Below, one piece after another: positions 18,978-28,436 of a DNA stretch of 64,000 nucleotides. The DNA comes from Microbulbifer aggregans (GTDB lineage Bacteria > Pseudomonadota > Gammaproteobacteria > Pseudomonadales > Cellvibrionaceae), in assembly GCF_020524005.1 (NCBI RefSeq), contig NZ_JAIVKK010000003.1, positions 558,001-622,000 on the forward strand, read 5' to 3'. Position 1 is the stretch's first letter, and every line of letters starts with the position of its first letter. Made by a program: the position numbers and the translations under genes. Below the pieces are notes generated by a model. That model made no database searches. It saw nothing but the letters and a program-made list of their open reading frames with translations, and was not told the origin of the DNA.

Positions 18978-20123
18978 TCAATTTACGTTCAGACTGGCGA
19001 GGGGTACACGAGTGACGACGATGTCTTCCTTGTTTTCCCCATAGGCCACATACAGATGGCCTCTCCACACCAGGGACTTCGGGTAGCTGAACCCCCTTCT
19101 TTTATACAATCCCTCGTACCGCGGCCCCACACTGTGCCTGCCGCCGGCGCGCAGCAGGAAAGCGCGATCGAAAGTCAGTCCATCCTGACTGAGTGTGATG
19201 GCAAGCGGTTCCCGCGATTTGGAACCACTGGGGTTGTTGACGATATAGGCAGTGCCGTCCGGTAAATTACCTGCGCTCTGCTTGGCGCGGGAATCCGGCA
19301 AATTGGTTTCCTCCGCAGGGGACCAGGATGCACCGCAATCTTTACTCTCCGAAGCCAGCACCCGAAAGCTGCTCTGTTGATCCCGGAACACCATCACCAG
19401 GGTACCGTCCTCACGCTGGTAACTGCTCGGCTCCAGCTCCCGGCTGACATGGTTCTTAACCGATAAATTTTCAAACTGCCCCAGTTGCCAACCTTTTAAC
19501 CCGGCTGGGTCACCGGTAAAAACCGGGGTTACCTGCAAGCCCGGCTGGCGGTGCAGAGCCGTCACCAGACGGCCACAATACTCGTGGAAATCCTGCTCAA
19601 TAACCCCGTCTAAAGGCTCTCCGGACGCAAAGCGCGGGCGCACCGGCTCACCCCAGGTTTCGCCGTCATCGCTGGAAATAACTTCGGCATAGCCGCCGCG
19701 GGGCTCCAGCTTACGTGGCCATACATTAATGAATGCATGTAATTTTTTACCCTGCGCCCACCAGCCACCGCTGGTTACGACGGCATTGTCACGCGCCGCA
19801 GCCAGCACCTTGGGCGCACTCCAGTTCAGACCATCACGACTGGTGGCATACAGTACACGGGTTTCCGTAGCATCTTCATCCCTGACAGAGCTCTGCCACT
19901 GCACCAGGAGAGTACCATCGTAGGCGAACAGCACGGCTCCGTGGTTGTATTGGCTCTCTCCCTGCTGTCCTCGATACACGGTGGCACTCCCGGTACCTTT
20001 TGCCACAACCAGCCCCAGAGTTTCCGGTTTACCCGTGTCGAATACTCCGGGAGCCACATGAAATGGCTGGGCACCGGCTGCAACCGAATAACATATCAGC
20101 AATGTGGAAAATATTTTTTTCAT
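18978..20123 (-). CDS. Exported sialidase-fold (BNR/Asp-box) protein
   Basis: A 381-residue exported protein with the six-bladed sialidase-type propeller. The signal peptide covers residues 1-18 (ending AAGAQ). At least four Asp-box-like motifs recur at regular spacing: SRDGLNW, SSDDGETW, SKDCGASW and LSQDGLTF. The family includes exo-sialidases and other glycan hydrolases or lyases, but the arginine triad of true sialidases cannot be confirmed by eye. The frame is open 17 codons farther upstream; the ATG at 20123 gives a proper signal peptide. It stands alone between katG and a divergent NYN gene. Confidence 0.75.
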   Translation of the reverse strand: MKKIFSTLLICYSVAAGAQPFHVAPGVFDTGKPETLGLVVAKGTGSATVYRGQQGESQYNHGAVLFAYDGTLLVQWQSSVRDEDATETRVLYATSRDGLNWSAPKVLAAARDNAVVTSGGWWAQGKKLHAFINVWPRKLEPRGGYAEVISSDDGETWGEPVRPRFASGEPLDGVIEQDFHEYCGRLVTALHRQPGLQVTPVFTGDPAGLKGWQLGQFENLSVKNHVSRELEPSSYQREDGTLVMVFRDQQSSFRVLASESKDCGASWSPAEETNLPDSRAKQSAGNLPDGTAYIVNNPSGSKSREPLAITLSQDGLTFDRAFLLRAGGRHSVGPRYEGLYKRRGFSYPKSLVWRGHLYVAYGENKEDIVVTRVPLASLNVN

Positions 20124-20321
20124 GTAAAAACCAAAAACAACCGAAGCAGAAAATAGCCGTAAAAATAGGAACACTAAACAGGCGAATACTACCTGACCTT
20201 AATCCCTCAACCTAACCAGAAGCCTGAAAATATATAAGCTACCGGAACCAGGACCTTTGGATGCTATAGTAGCCAGGTGCTCTATTCCGCCGCCCCGCCC
20301 GTAGCCAAGGTTCACACTCGA

Positions 20322-20831
20322 ATGCCAGTAACTTTCACCTCCGCCAAAGCCACCTCGGCCAAAGTCGCGATTTTTGTCGATGTCCAGAATGTGTATTACA
20401 CATCGAGGCAAGCGTTCAATCGCAACTTTGACTACAACGTATTCTGGGCCCAGGCCACCAAAGGCAGAGAAGTCTCCAAGGCCATTGCCTATGCAATCGA
20501 CCGTGGCGACAGAAAGCAGCAGGAATTCCAGAACATTCTCAGAGCCATCGGTTTCGAGGTTAAACTGAAGCCATACATCCAGCGCTCCGACGGTTCTGCC
20601 AAAGGAGACTGGGATGTTGGGATCACCATAGATGCCCTGGAAAACAGTGAAGACGCCGACACCATCATTCTGGTGTCCGGCGATGGTGATTTCGACCTGT
20701 TGGTGGAAAAACTGAAAATAGGTAAGGGCAAAAACGTGGAGGTTTATGGGGTTGCCGCGCTGACCGCGGACTCACTAGTTAACGCAGCCAGCAAGTTTAT
20801 TCCGATTGAAAATGAACTACTGCTGCGCTAA
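20322..20831 (+). CDS. NYN domain (LabA/PIN-like) putative ribonuclease
   Basis: A 169-residue protein with the NYN fold of PIN-like metal-dependent nucleases, LabA/DUF88 branch. Conserved acidic positions are visible: D in AIFVDVQNVYY near residue 20, D in GDWDVGITIDA near 100 and the SGDGDFDLLV block near 120. The likely role is RNA cleavage or processing, inferred from the fold. The frame is open to a GTG at 20277; I chose the ATG at 20322 because the extra 15 residues are not conserved-looking and neither start has a strong ribosome site. No partner gene adjoins it. Confidence 0.8.
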   Translation: MPVTFTSAKATSAKVAIFVDVQNVYYTSRQAFNRNFDYNVFWAQATKGREVSKAIAYAIDRGDRKQQEFQNILRAIGFEVKLKPYIQRSDGSAKGDWDVGITIDALENSEDADTIILVSGDGDFDLLVEKLKIGKGKNVEVYGVAALTADSLVNAASKFIPIENELLLR

Positions 20832-20903
20832 ACGTAAAAAATAGGGTAATTGGCAGACCGAAATCGCTTATTTCTAAGCTTTACTGATATCAGCCCGGCC
20901 ATT

Positions 20904-21455
20904 TTAGAACGGGTTCAATGTGTATCCCTGCTGCTGCAACAGCGCATGTGCCGTCATTGCGGAAAGTGCCATTTCAACACCCGGCAATAATTGCACGGGC
21001 TCAATACCACTAAACCCTGCCGACTGACCACACAGGATTACCCGGACATTGTGCTTCTGTAATTGCGCCAGCAGCGGAGCGTTGGGATTCTGCTGACCGT
21101 ATTTTTCCTCGAAGTGCGTATTGTTGAGTAAGTCAAAGCCCGCCTTGCCGTGCACGACCAACGCCAACTCCACCTGCTTCGCAGGAACCCCCGCCCGGGC
21201 CTGCATGTTCAGAAAACGCGCCAGGCTTTCGAACCGGCGATTGGCTTTATCCGGCTCACCCTGCTCAGCCACGTCAAAAACCACCCTGAAGTGTTCTTTA
21301 CCGCTCAGGGGGGTGGTCTGTTCGACAGGCATCACCGGACCGAAGCCTTCAATCACTGGCCCGCTCTCCGAAATTTTGTCTGCAGTATCCTGCGCACTAT
21401 GCACTACGCCAGGCAGAAGCAGAAAAGCCATCAGCATCCAATTATTTGTTTTCAT
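20904..21455 (-). CDS. Exported DsrE-family protein
   Basis: A 183-residue protein with a signal peptide at residues 1-20 and a DsrE/DsrF-like domain from about 55: FRVVFDVAEQG, then LALVVHGKAG and LQKHNVRVILCGQSA carrying the single conserved cysteine. Cytoplasmic DsrE proteins relay sulfur. Exported, stand-alone versions like this are common in marine bacteria and of unknown role. It is monocistronic and divergent from the autotransporter gene. Confidence 0.8.
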   Translation of the reverse strand: MKTNNWMLMAFLLLPGVVHSAQDTADKISESGPVIEGFGPVMPVEQTTPLSGKEHFRVVFDVAEQGEPDKANRRFESLARFLNMQARAGVPAKQVELALVVHGKAGFDLLNNTHFEEKYGQQNPNAPLLAQLQKHNVRVILCGQSAGFSGIEPVQLLPGVEMALSAMTAHALLQQQGYTLNPF

Positions 21456-21786
21456 TCTACGTTCTCACCGTTATTTACTGCAGACGCCAATAAAACCGCT
21501 CGATAGTCCGCGATCAATAGGAGGCTATCACGCCACAAGTGGATATTGCCACACACCCCCATTCACAGATTGCACGGCCGTGAACATCTGACATCGCCCA
21601 CCACTACCGTCGCCTGGTTTTACTTTTTTGACACCTGATCTTTAAGCTTGTCACGCTGCTCAACTTAATCCTCGCGAGACTTGCCTAGACTGTCCGGGTC
21701 AACTTTTGGTAACCGCTAGCGCCACTTCTCCCACATCCCATAAGGGCAGCCCGGCGCTAATGACAATGGATAAACGAGAGCGTGCA
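21456..21786. other. Divergent promoter region of the DsrE and autotransporter genes
   Basis: About 330 bases between two divergent genes. It should hold both promoters, but no convincing -35/-10 pair, operator or repeat is visible. Confidence 0.5.
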
Positions 21787-24552
21787 ATGGATTGCAGAAA
21801 TAAAATAAGCCGCGGCAGCGTAATCAGGCGATTAGCATCAGTGTGTATTGCACTCACTGCCAGTTTTCAAGCGCCAATTTCCTACGCTGATTGCCAGCCA
21901 GACCCACCTGCTTCCGGTGATACGGTGACCTGCAATGGTGCCGTGGACGGCGGTTTCAGTACCGGCAATCTTGGCGAGATTACGGTCGATGTTCAGCAAA
22001 ACACCAGTTTCAATGGCGGATTTTCCATCTCTGACTCCGGTACCGTCAGCGTCGACAACAAGGGCAATATGCAAAGCGCGACGCTGCAAGACAACACCAC
22101 CGTCGATTTCACCAATTCAGGCAATATCAACAGTGGTATTTCCTTTATCGGCGACGGCGACCACACCGTGACCAACCTGTTGGGCGGCAACATTGACGCC
22201 AACCTATCGTTCACCGGCGATGGTAACAACGCACTGGTTAACGAAAGCAACCTCAATCCCGGCGTTGTCGTATCCGGCAACGGCACTATGGATATTCTCA
22301 ACCAGACCGGCGCTTTTATTAACCAGCGGATCCAGGTTACCGGCTCTACCGATACCACGGTGGACAACTACGGTACGATTCAGGGCACTTTCACCCTGGA
22401 TACCGGCAACGACCAGGTCACCAACCGTGCCGGTGCAACCATCAACGCGCAGGTGATGCAAGGTGGCGGTAATGACAATTTCCTGATGGGAGGCGGAACC
22501 GTTAACGGCTCAATCAATCAGGAAAGCGGGCTGGACAGCGCAACCATTCTCGATGGGCAAATTTCCGGCTTCCTGAACGCGGGTAGCGGAGCCGACGACC
22601 TGCTGTGGAGCGGCGGACTGGTCGGCGGCATCAATATGCAGGAAGACGACGATACCGCGACGTTCGTCGGCCTTACCGATACCGAGTTGCGCACCATTGA
22701 AATTAACGGTGGCCTTGGTGATGACTTCCTGTTGTGGGATGGCGTAACCGGCAGTCGCCCCGACCGCATCATCAACTGGGAGGATTTCAGCCTTACCAAC
22801 GGGTCAGTGCTCAATATGGGGGGGGATCTGGTACTGGGCGATAGCGAAACCATCATTGGAACGCTGCGGATCGACAGCACCAGCCAGATCAATGCAACCA
22901 ATGGCCAGTATGTGATTCAGCCGGAGGGCGGCGCGGGTGTAGTTGCTGTAATTAATTCGGGCACCATCAATATGATGGACGGAGTATCCACAACTGACAC
23001 TCTAACCATCATCGGCACATACAGTGGTAATGGCGGTACTCTGCTACTGGATACCTATCTGGCCGGTGATGGCGCCCCATCCGATCGGCTTATTGCCGAT
23101 GGCATCGAATTGGGTGGTACCACGATAATCGTCAACAACGTCGGCGGCCCCGGCGCCCTGACTACCGGTGACGGGATTCTGGTAGACGAGGATATTGACG
23201 GATTCAGTACCGCACGATCATTCAGCCAGGGCAACGTGGTAGCCGCCGGCCCCTACGAGTATTTTCTGTTCCGTGGCGGTGTATCGGCGGGCACTGAAGA
23301 CAACTGGTATCTGCGCTCGAGCATTGTCAGCAGTAGTTCAAGTAGTAGCTCAAGCAGTTCTTCCAGTAGCTCCTCAAGCTCCGGAGGCAGCAGTAGTTCC
23401 GGTAGCTCTTCCAGCTCCGGCGGCAGCAGTAGTTCTTCCAGCTCTGGAGGCAGCACCTCAAGTAGTTCTTCCAGCTCAGGTTCATCCAGCAGTTCTGGCG
23501 GCAGCGGTTCATCATCCAGTAGTAGCTCTAGCGGAGGCACCTCCAGCAGCGGCTCCAGTTCCGGAGGGGGAACCTCTTCAGGTCGTGACGTAATTCCACT
23601 TTACCGGCCGGAAGTTTCCGTACATGTTTCTGCGCCATCAATCAGCCGCGCCCTGGGCCTGGCCACTCTGGGCACCTTCCACGAGCGCGAGGGCGAGCAG
23701 TCCTGGTCCCGTCGCAGTGCGGCAACCGATGCAATCTGGGTACGAGCATTCGGCAATCACCTGAATCAAAATCTCAGCGGGACCGTAAATCCGAACTTTA
23801 GTGGTGACATCTGGGGGTTCCAGGTCGGCGTACCGATCTACGACTGGGGGCACCCCAACAGCGAGCGGGATATTTTCGGCGTAATGGTCGGGCGCGGCGG
23901 CGCCACCGGTGATGTGAATGGCTTTGCCCTGGCAGTGGAAAATATGCAGACAGGTCGTCTCGACTTGAAAAACTATAACCTGGGTGGATATTGGACTCAC
24001 CACTGGCCTGGAGGGGCTTACTTCGACACGGTACTTTTATATTCCGCATTCGACAGCGAGACTCGCTCATACCGCGGGTATCGATCCGATATCAATGGCA
24101 GGGAGTTCAGCGCGTCCATGGAGGGCGGAATTAACATCCCCCTGGATGGCACCTGGAACCTGGAGCCCCAGGCCCAACTGATCTGGCAACATCAGCGTAT
24201 GGACCGGGCTCGCGACCAGTTTTCGAACCTGAAATTCGATAGCGTCAACGCCTTGACCGCACGCATTGGCGGCCGCTTTATTGCGGATATATTGCGCGGC
24301 GACAGGCTCTGGCGCCCCTATTTCAAAGCCAATATCTGGTATGAAGACGACGCTACCGACAAGGTCATGTTCAATATCACCCCCATCTATACAAAGCGCG
24401 GGCAGGCTTCTATCGAAACCGGTATCGGGTTAACGGTGGATTGGGACAATATGACGAGTGTATTCGGTATTATCGACTACACCACTGATCTCGGAGATTC
24501 CGATGAGCTGGATGCCTTTGAAGCCAGGATCGGATTCAACCGGCACTGGTGA
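21787..24552 (+). CDS. Type V autotransporter with polyserine linker
   Basis: A 921-residue self-exporting outer-membrane protein. The signal peptide is residues 1-34 (cleaved after PISYA). The passenger (about 35-510) is a repetitive beta helix rich in short N/D/G turns such as NSGNINSG and GNDQVTNRAG. A linker of almost only Ser and Gly covers about residues 511-600, joining the passenger to a 12-strand autotransporter barrel (about 630-921) that ends in the aromatic residue W (GFNRHW). Starts at 21760 and 21766 are also in frame; the ATG at 21787 follows GAGAG and gives the best signal peptide. Function of the passenger, perhaps adhesion, is inferred. Confidence 0.9.
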   Translation: MDCRNKISRGSVIRRLASVCIALTASFQAPISYADCQPDPPASGDTVTCNGAVDGGFSTGNLGEITVDVQQNTSFNGGFSISDSGTVSVDNKGNMQSATLQDNTTVDFTNSGNINSGISFIGDGDHTVTNLLGGNIDANLSFTGDGNNALVNESNLNPGVVVSGNGTMDILNQTGAFINQRIQVTGSTDTTVDNYGTIQGTFTLDTGNDQVTNRAGATINAQVMQGGGNDNFLMGGGTVNGSINQESGLDSATILDGQISGFLNAGSGADDLLWSGGLVGGINMQEDDDTATFVGLTDTELRTIEINGGLGDDFLLWDGVTGSRPDRIINWEDFSLTNGSVLNMGGDLVLGDSETIIGTLRIDSTSQINATNGQYVIQPEGGAGVVAVINSGTINMMDGVSTTDTLTIIGTYSGNGGTLLLDTYLAGDGAPSDRLIADGIELGGTTIIVNNVGGPGALTTGDGILVDEDIDGFSTARSFSQGNVVAAGPYEYFLFRGGVSAGTEDNWYLRSSIVSSSSSSSSSSSSSSSSSSGGSSSSGSSSSSGGSSSSSSSGGSTSSSSSSSGSSSSSGGSGSSSSSSSSGGTSSSGSSSGGGTSSGRDVIPLYRPEVSVHVSAPSISRALGLATLGTFHEREGEQSWSRRSAATDAIWVRAFGNHLNQNLSGTVNPNFSGDIWGFQVGVPIYDWGHPNSERDIFGVMVGRGGATGDVNGFALAVENMQTGRLDLKNYNLGGYWTHHWPGGAYFDTVLLYSAFDSETRSYRGYRSDINGREFSASMEGGINIPLDGTWNLEPQAQLIWQHQRMDRARDQFSNLKFDSVNALTARIGGRFIADILRGDRLWRPYFKANIWYEDDATDKVMFNITPIYTKRGQASIETGIGLTVDWDNMTSVFGIIDYTTDLGDSDELDAFEARIGFNRHW

Positions 24553-24580
24553 TTAGGCAAAATACCCCCTTCAAGCAAAA

Positions 24581-24611
24581 AGCAAACCGGGTTACCCGGT
24601 TTGCTTTTTTT
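24581..24611 (+). terminator. Terminator of the autotransporter gene
   Basis: AGCAAACCGGG and CCCGGTTTGCT form a perfect 11-base stem with a 3-base loop and seven T after it. Confidence 0.95.
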
Positions 24612-24633
24612 GGGGGTAAAGCCAGGGGTTTGA

Positions 24634-25554
24634 TCAGGCGGGTTCCGCACTACCCGATTTTTCCAGCAGTTGCGTGGTGCTGAAGCGGAACCCGAGCGCC
24701 CCCTTAAAAGGCGTTTCGAACACGAACAGGCTCCCCGCCTGCCACTCGCGCGCCAGATTCCACTCGTTGAGTCCTTGCTTCGCCGAAGTCACAAACATCA
24801 GATTCATCTCCGGCCCACCAAATGTGACACTGGTGGGCTGACTGACCGGCACCGGAATCGCGCCAGCCAGGTGGCCATCTGGCGAATAGCGCTGGATACG
24901 GGCGCCACCCCACTGGGCTGACCAGAGATGGCCTTCGCTATCTACCGTGGCACCATCCGGATAGCGACCTATCATGGTCCGCGCAAAAACTTCACGATGA
25001 CTGATATCTCCGCGGCGTGCATCGAACTTATAGCGATAGATAGTACGACGTTTGGAGTCAGCAAAATAAAAGTGACTGGAATTCAAGTCCCAGCAACACC
25101 CGTTGGAAACAAAGATATCCCTGGCATGCTCGCTGACAATGCCATTGGGTTCAAGACAGTAGAGCGTCCCCGCTGGGTCTTCTGCGCCACCCACCACCAT
25201 AGTGCCAACCCAGAAACGCCCCTGGCGGTCGACCTTGCCATCATTGAAGCGAAGCCCAGATCCTTTCTCCAACAATGTGTGTCGCCACAGAACTTTTCCC
25301 TGGCGGTAATCGAACAGGGCGAAGCCGGTTTCGAAAGCCGCCACAATGCAGTCGTCCCGATCGGTAAACGCAAAAGCACACAGCCGTTCAGGTGTCGTGA
25401 AAACTTCCAGTTCGCGCTCCGGCCAACTCAGTCGGTACAGCTTGCACGCTTCGATATCGGTCCACCAGACACTGTGTTCTTTGGAGTTCCACAGCACACT
25501 TGCACCGAGGGTATTGCCAACTTCGATCCCGTCGATTCGCTTTACTTCCAGCAT
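24634..25554 (-). CDS. SMP-30/gluconolactonase family protein
   Basis: A 306-residue six-bladed propeller of the SMP-30/gluconolactonase/LRE family, metal-dependent lactonases that open sugar lactones. Family marks are WTDIEACKLYR near residue 31, FNDGKVDRQGRFWVGTM near 103 with the metal-binding Asn and the GRFW hallmark, and the later YPDGATVDSEGHLW block with the catalytic Asp. The ATG follows AGAGGGCG. It has no lactone-pathway neighbours in view, so the sugar substrate cannot be named. It ends convergently with the autotransporter terminator. Confidence 0.9.
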   Translation of the reverse strand: MLEVKRIDGIEVGNTLGASVLWNSKEHSVWWTDIEACKLYRLSWPERELEVFTTPERLCAFAFTDRDDCIVAAFETGFALFDYRQGKVLWRHTLLEKGSGLRFNDGKVDRQGRFWVGTMVVGGAEDPAGTLYCLEPNGIVSEHARDIFVSNGCCWDLNSSHFYFADSKRRTIYRYKFDARRGDISHREVFARTMIGRYPDGATVDSEGHLWSAQWGGARIQRYSPDGHLAGAIPVPVSQPTSVTFGGPEMNLMFVTSAKQGLNEWNLAREWQAGSLFVFETPFKGALGFRFSTTQLLEKSGSAEPA

Positions 25555-25934
25555 GAGCGCCCTCTCTTTAACGTCCTGTCCATATCCCCAAGCAATTTAT
25601 ATGCCGCCTGACCAGCCTGAATCTCGCCGTATGGCTGGCTGGACCAAGTCCTGAAAATGAGCCACAGAGTAACACCAACAGCCTCTCTGACAACGGGTTT
25701 CCCCACGACATCTACTAAAGTCGTAACGGATTCCTTCAGCGTATGGCTATGCAAATGTCACAATTCCACTTGCATTAAGGTCCGCATCAAGACGGTGCAC
25801 AGGCCTGCAAAAACAGTTTTGTTGGCCAGGGCAGGCACTTCATACCTTGGTAGCTGGTGCACCTTCCGGGTCTTTTTTGTTTTAGCGGTAAGCATTACCC
25901 TAGCGCGACTCTTTTTCTGTATCTGGAGCAGGCC
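25555..25934. other. Region between SMP-30 and MOSC genes
   Basis: About 380 bases. A minus-strand frame of 70 codons with a TTG start (25542-25754) overlaps the start of the SMP-30 gene. It has no ribosome site, but its last 30 codons look faintly protein-like, so it may be a remnant. Nothing else stands out. Confidence 0.4.
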
Positions 25935-26747
25935 GTGCAAATCTCTGCGCTCTATCACTTCCCGGTAAAATCCCTGCAGGGGCACAAGTGCAAATCACTT
26001 GCGATGGATAAATTTGGGGCGGTGCATGATCGCCGCTGGATGCTGGTGGATGAGAATAACCAGTTCCTCAGCCAGCGTCGCCTGCGCGCCATGGCCCAGC
26101 TCAAGGCGACGGTCACGACCGCTGGATTGAAACTGGAAAATCCCGAAGGTACCTCTATCCAGGTTGGCCAGCCCGGTGCAGAAGCCTCACGCAGATCCGT
26201 GCGCGTATGGGACGACAAGGTTACCGCACGCGATGCTGGCGATGAGGCCGCCAGTTGGCTCAGCGAGCAGCTTCAGTCACCTGTGCGGCTGGTGGCGATG
26301 GGTGACGAGTTCCAGCGTCCCCTGCAGGCCCCACGGTCCGAATTGCAGGTAGGCTTTGCCGATGCGGCGCCGCTGCTGGTGATCAGCCAGGCCTCGCTCG
26401 ACGACCTGAACAGTCGCCTGCAGGATCCCGTATCCATGCTGCGTTTCCGGCCCAACCTGGTCATCAGCGGCTGCGAACCTTTCGCCGAAGACCAGTGGAA
26501 AACGCTGACCATTTTCACCAGTGACGGCCCTCTGGAACTGGAGTGCACACACCTCTGCGCGCGCTGCGCCATTCCAAGCCTGCATCCTTTTACCGGTCGC
26601 GCACAAAAAGAACCGCTGCGCACACTTGCCCAATACCGTCGCAACGAAAACGACGGCGAGATTTACTTTGGCGTGAACCTGGCGCCGGCTTTTGGCATCG
26701 ATAAGCCCATGAGCATACACTTGGGAGATAAAGTGCGAGCAGAATAG
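25935..26747 (+). CDS. MOSC-domain protein, YcbX-like
   Basis: A 270-residue protein with the MOSC N-terminal beta barrel (about 1-115, starting ISALYHFPVKSLQG) and a C-terminal MOSC domain with the NLVISGCEPFAED block and the cysteine-rich CTHLCARCAIPSL stretch. That stretch is where YcbX and mARC proteins bind the molybdenum cofactor. YcbX-type proteins reduce N-hydroxylated bases with a ferredoxin-like domain; here the short length shows that the ferredoxin part is absent. The GTG at 25935 has GGAG 7 bases upstream, preferred over an upstream in-frame ATG. The questin-oxidase-like gene follows after 27 bases. Confidence 0.87.
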   Translation: MQISALYHFPVKSLQGHKCKSLAMDKFGAVHDRRWMLVDENNQFLSQRRLRAMAQLKATVTTAGLKLENPEGTSIQVGQPGAEASRRSVRVWDDKVTARDAGDEAASWLSEQLQSPVRLVAMGDEFQRPLQAPRSELQVGFADAAPLLVISQASLDDLNSRLQDPVSMLRFRPNLVISGCEPFAEDQWKTLTIFTSDGPLELECTHLCARCAIPSLHPFTGRAQKEPLRTLAQYRRNENDGEIYFGVNLAPAFGIDKPMSIHLGDKVRAE

Positions 26748-26774
26748 CTTCGTACGGCGACAAACGGAGGCCAA

Positions 26775-27743
26775 ATGAGCATAACCCGGGATTGTGCGCA
26801 ACTACTGGAGGCCGGGAACCGTTACCATGTGCATTACGGTGACCGCCTCGCCAACCACCTGCCCATGGTGCTGATTGCCCTCGACAAGCTGGAGGCGAGC
26901 CCTGAGCAGCTCAGGCACGCTTTTGACCGCTCCACGCCACACCTGCAGCTGCGCCCCGGCAGCCCGGTTGAAGACATTACCGATATCCGTGTTTGCCGCC
27001 ACCGTGACGACTACTTCCCAAGCGCACTGCACTATTACGAGCAACAGCTGAAGCAACACGGTATCGATCACTGCCTACAACAGGAATTGCCAGCACTGCT
27101 GCCATCCATTGCGACGGCCGCATTTCACGGCTTAATTCGCACCGCCTATGGTATTGATGCCGGCCATCTGGAAGAGATTGCCATGGGTTTGGCGTACTGG
27201 AACCTGGAGTACCACCCTCTGGCAAGCAGCAACGCGCAAATATCGGAAACCGCGGAAGATGTCATCACACAGGTTGCGCAAAAGTTTCCCGACGTACCGT
27301 TGGCACCGGGCAATATCGCCGACCACATGACGTCTGTCACCGGCCAACCCGGCTGGATGGATACCCCGATTCAACCAAAACACCTGAGCCTGGAAGATAT
27401 TGCCCGTGTTGCACTCAACGCGTATCTGGGAACAAAGGATTTTACCCTTCTGCACGGTGTGACCGGTTGCCATGCGCTGCGGCTACTGTTGCCGTACTGT
27501 GCAGATAAAGAAACTGCGCTGCGCTTTTTCTGGCAGGGTATGGTGATTGCTTATTTGAGTACCGGGCCAAAAGCAATTCAACCGGCGACACCGGACGCGA
27601 TTCCCGACAACCCACAGCGGCAGGCCGAGATGTTAACTCGCGCCCTGAACAGTGATGACGACCACGTTATCAAGCTCACCTACAGTGCGCTGGAAGAGTT
27701 TCACTATTACGACAACAAAAACTATCTGCAAATCTTCAACTAG
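26775..27743 (+). CDS. Questin oxidase-like (DUF4243) protein
   Basis: A 322-residue, mostly helical protein of the questin oxidase-like family, named after fungal Baeyer-Villiger enzymes of anthraquinone metabolism; bacterial members have no known role. Family marks are YGDRLANHLPMVLIAL near residue 22, AFHGLIRTAYGID near 117, HLEEIAMGLAYW near 131 and LLHGVTGCHALRLL near 225. These carry conserved histidines that may bind a cofactor. The ATG has GGAGG upstream. It follows the MOSC gene by 27 bases and probably shares its transcript. Confidence 0.85.
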   Translation: MSITRDCAQLLEAGNRYHVHYGDRLANHLPMVLIALDKLEASPEQLRHAFDRSTPHLQLRPGSPVEDITDIRVCRHRDDYFPSALHYYEQQLKQHGIDHCLQQELPALLPSIATAAFHGLIRTAYGIDAGHLEEIAMGLAYWNLEYHPLASSNAQISETAEDVITQVAQKFPDVPLAPGNIADHMTSVTGQPGWMDTPIQPKHLSLEDIARVALNAYLGTKDFTLLHGVTGCHALRLLLPYCADKETALRFFWQGMVIAYLSTGPKAIQPATPDAIPDNPQRQAEMLTRALNSDDDHVIKLTYSALEEFHYYDNKNYLQIFN

Positions 27744-27804
27744 CTTTGCTGCGCAACCAGTATAAAAATCTGTTTGGAATTCCAAAGAACCAAGGAGCTC
27801 AGGA

Positions 27805-28353
27805 ATGGCCCTAACACCCTCGAACATGATTCCGCTCGGCACCCCCATTCCCAACTTCAACCTCCCCGACCCGTCCGGGACCCGGGTCAGCAGTGACGAT
27901 TACGCGGGCTCCCCGGTGCTGGTCATGTTTATCTGTAATCACTGCCCATTTGTAAAACACATCGCCGCGGCTTTGGCAGAGTTTGCCGAGCACTATATGC
28001 CTGCCGGCCTCGGAGTGGTCGCCATCAACAGCAACGACTTTGCCAGCTATCCGGAAGACAGCCCGGAGCGGATGCTGGAAGAAATCACGGCAAGGGGTTA
28101 TCGCTTCGCTTACCTGGTCGATGAGGATCAGTCTGTCGCCAAAACCTATGATGCGGCGTGCACACCGGACTTTTTTCTGTTTGATAAGGACGGAAAGCTC
28201 GCCTATCGCGGCCAGTTTGACGACAGCCGTCCCGGAAACAATGCACCGATCAACGGTAAGGATTTACGAGCCGCTGTGGAAGCCGTGCTGGCGGGAGCAA
28301 AACCGACGGAAGAACAAACGCCCTCCATCGGTTGTAACATCAAGTGGAAGTGA
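27805..28353 (+). CDS. Thioredoxin-fold protein (AhpC/TSA-like)
   Basis: A 182-residue thioredoxin-fold protein of the redoxin/AhpC-TSA-related group. It has the CNHCPFVKH active-site segment (CxxC) near residue 45 and the cis-proline region in DAACTPDFFLFD near 120. No signal peptide, so cytosolic. Members of this group are usually annotated as thioredoxin family proteins of unknown partner. The ATG has AAGGAG upstream. Confidence 0.88.
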   Translation: MALTPSNMIPLGTPIPNFNLPDPSGTRVSSDDYAGSPVLVMFICNHCPFVKHIAAALAEFAEHYMPAGLGVVAINSNDFASYPEDSPERMLEEITARGYRFAYLVDEDQSVAKTYDAACTPDFFLFDKDGKLAYRGQFDDSRPGNNAPINGKDLRAAVEAVLAGAKPTEEQTPSIGCNIKWK

Positions 28354-28436
28354 GTACTTCCCAGCCCCAGATGATGAAAGCGAGGGCCCGCCTGGGGGCG
28401 GCCTCACCATCGGGCACAATTTGAATACCTGGCCGG

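Noticed and set aside
23253-23540. Leu/Glu/Pro-rich frame and apparent short tandem repeat opposite and within the autotransporter gene
   Set aside because: It is the complement of the polyserine linker. The repeats are irregular AGC/AGT/TCC/TCA codons with no constant spacer, so it is not a CRISPR array or a separate gene.
25542-25754. Small minus-strand gene upstream of the SMP-30 gene
   Set aside because: Start would be TTG without a ribosome site, and no family is recognised. It was kept only as a remark in the intergenic entry.
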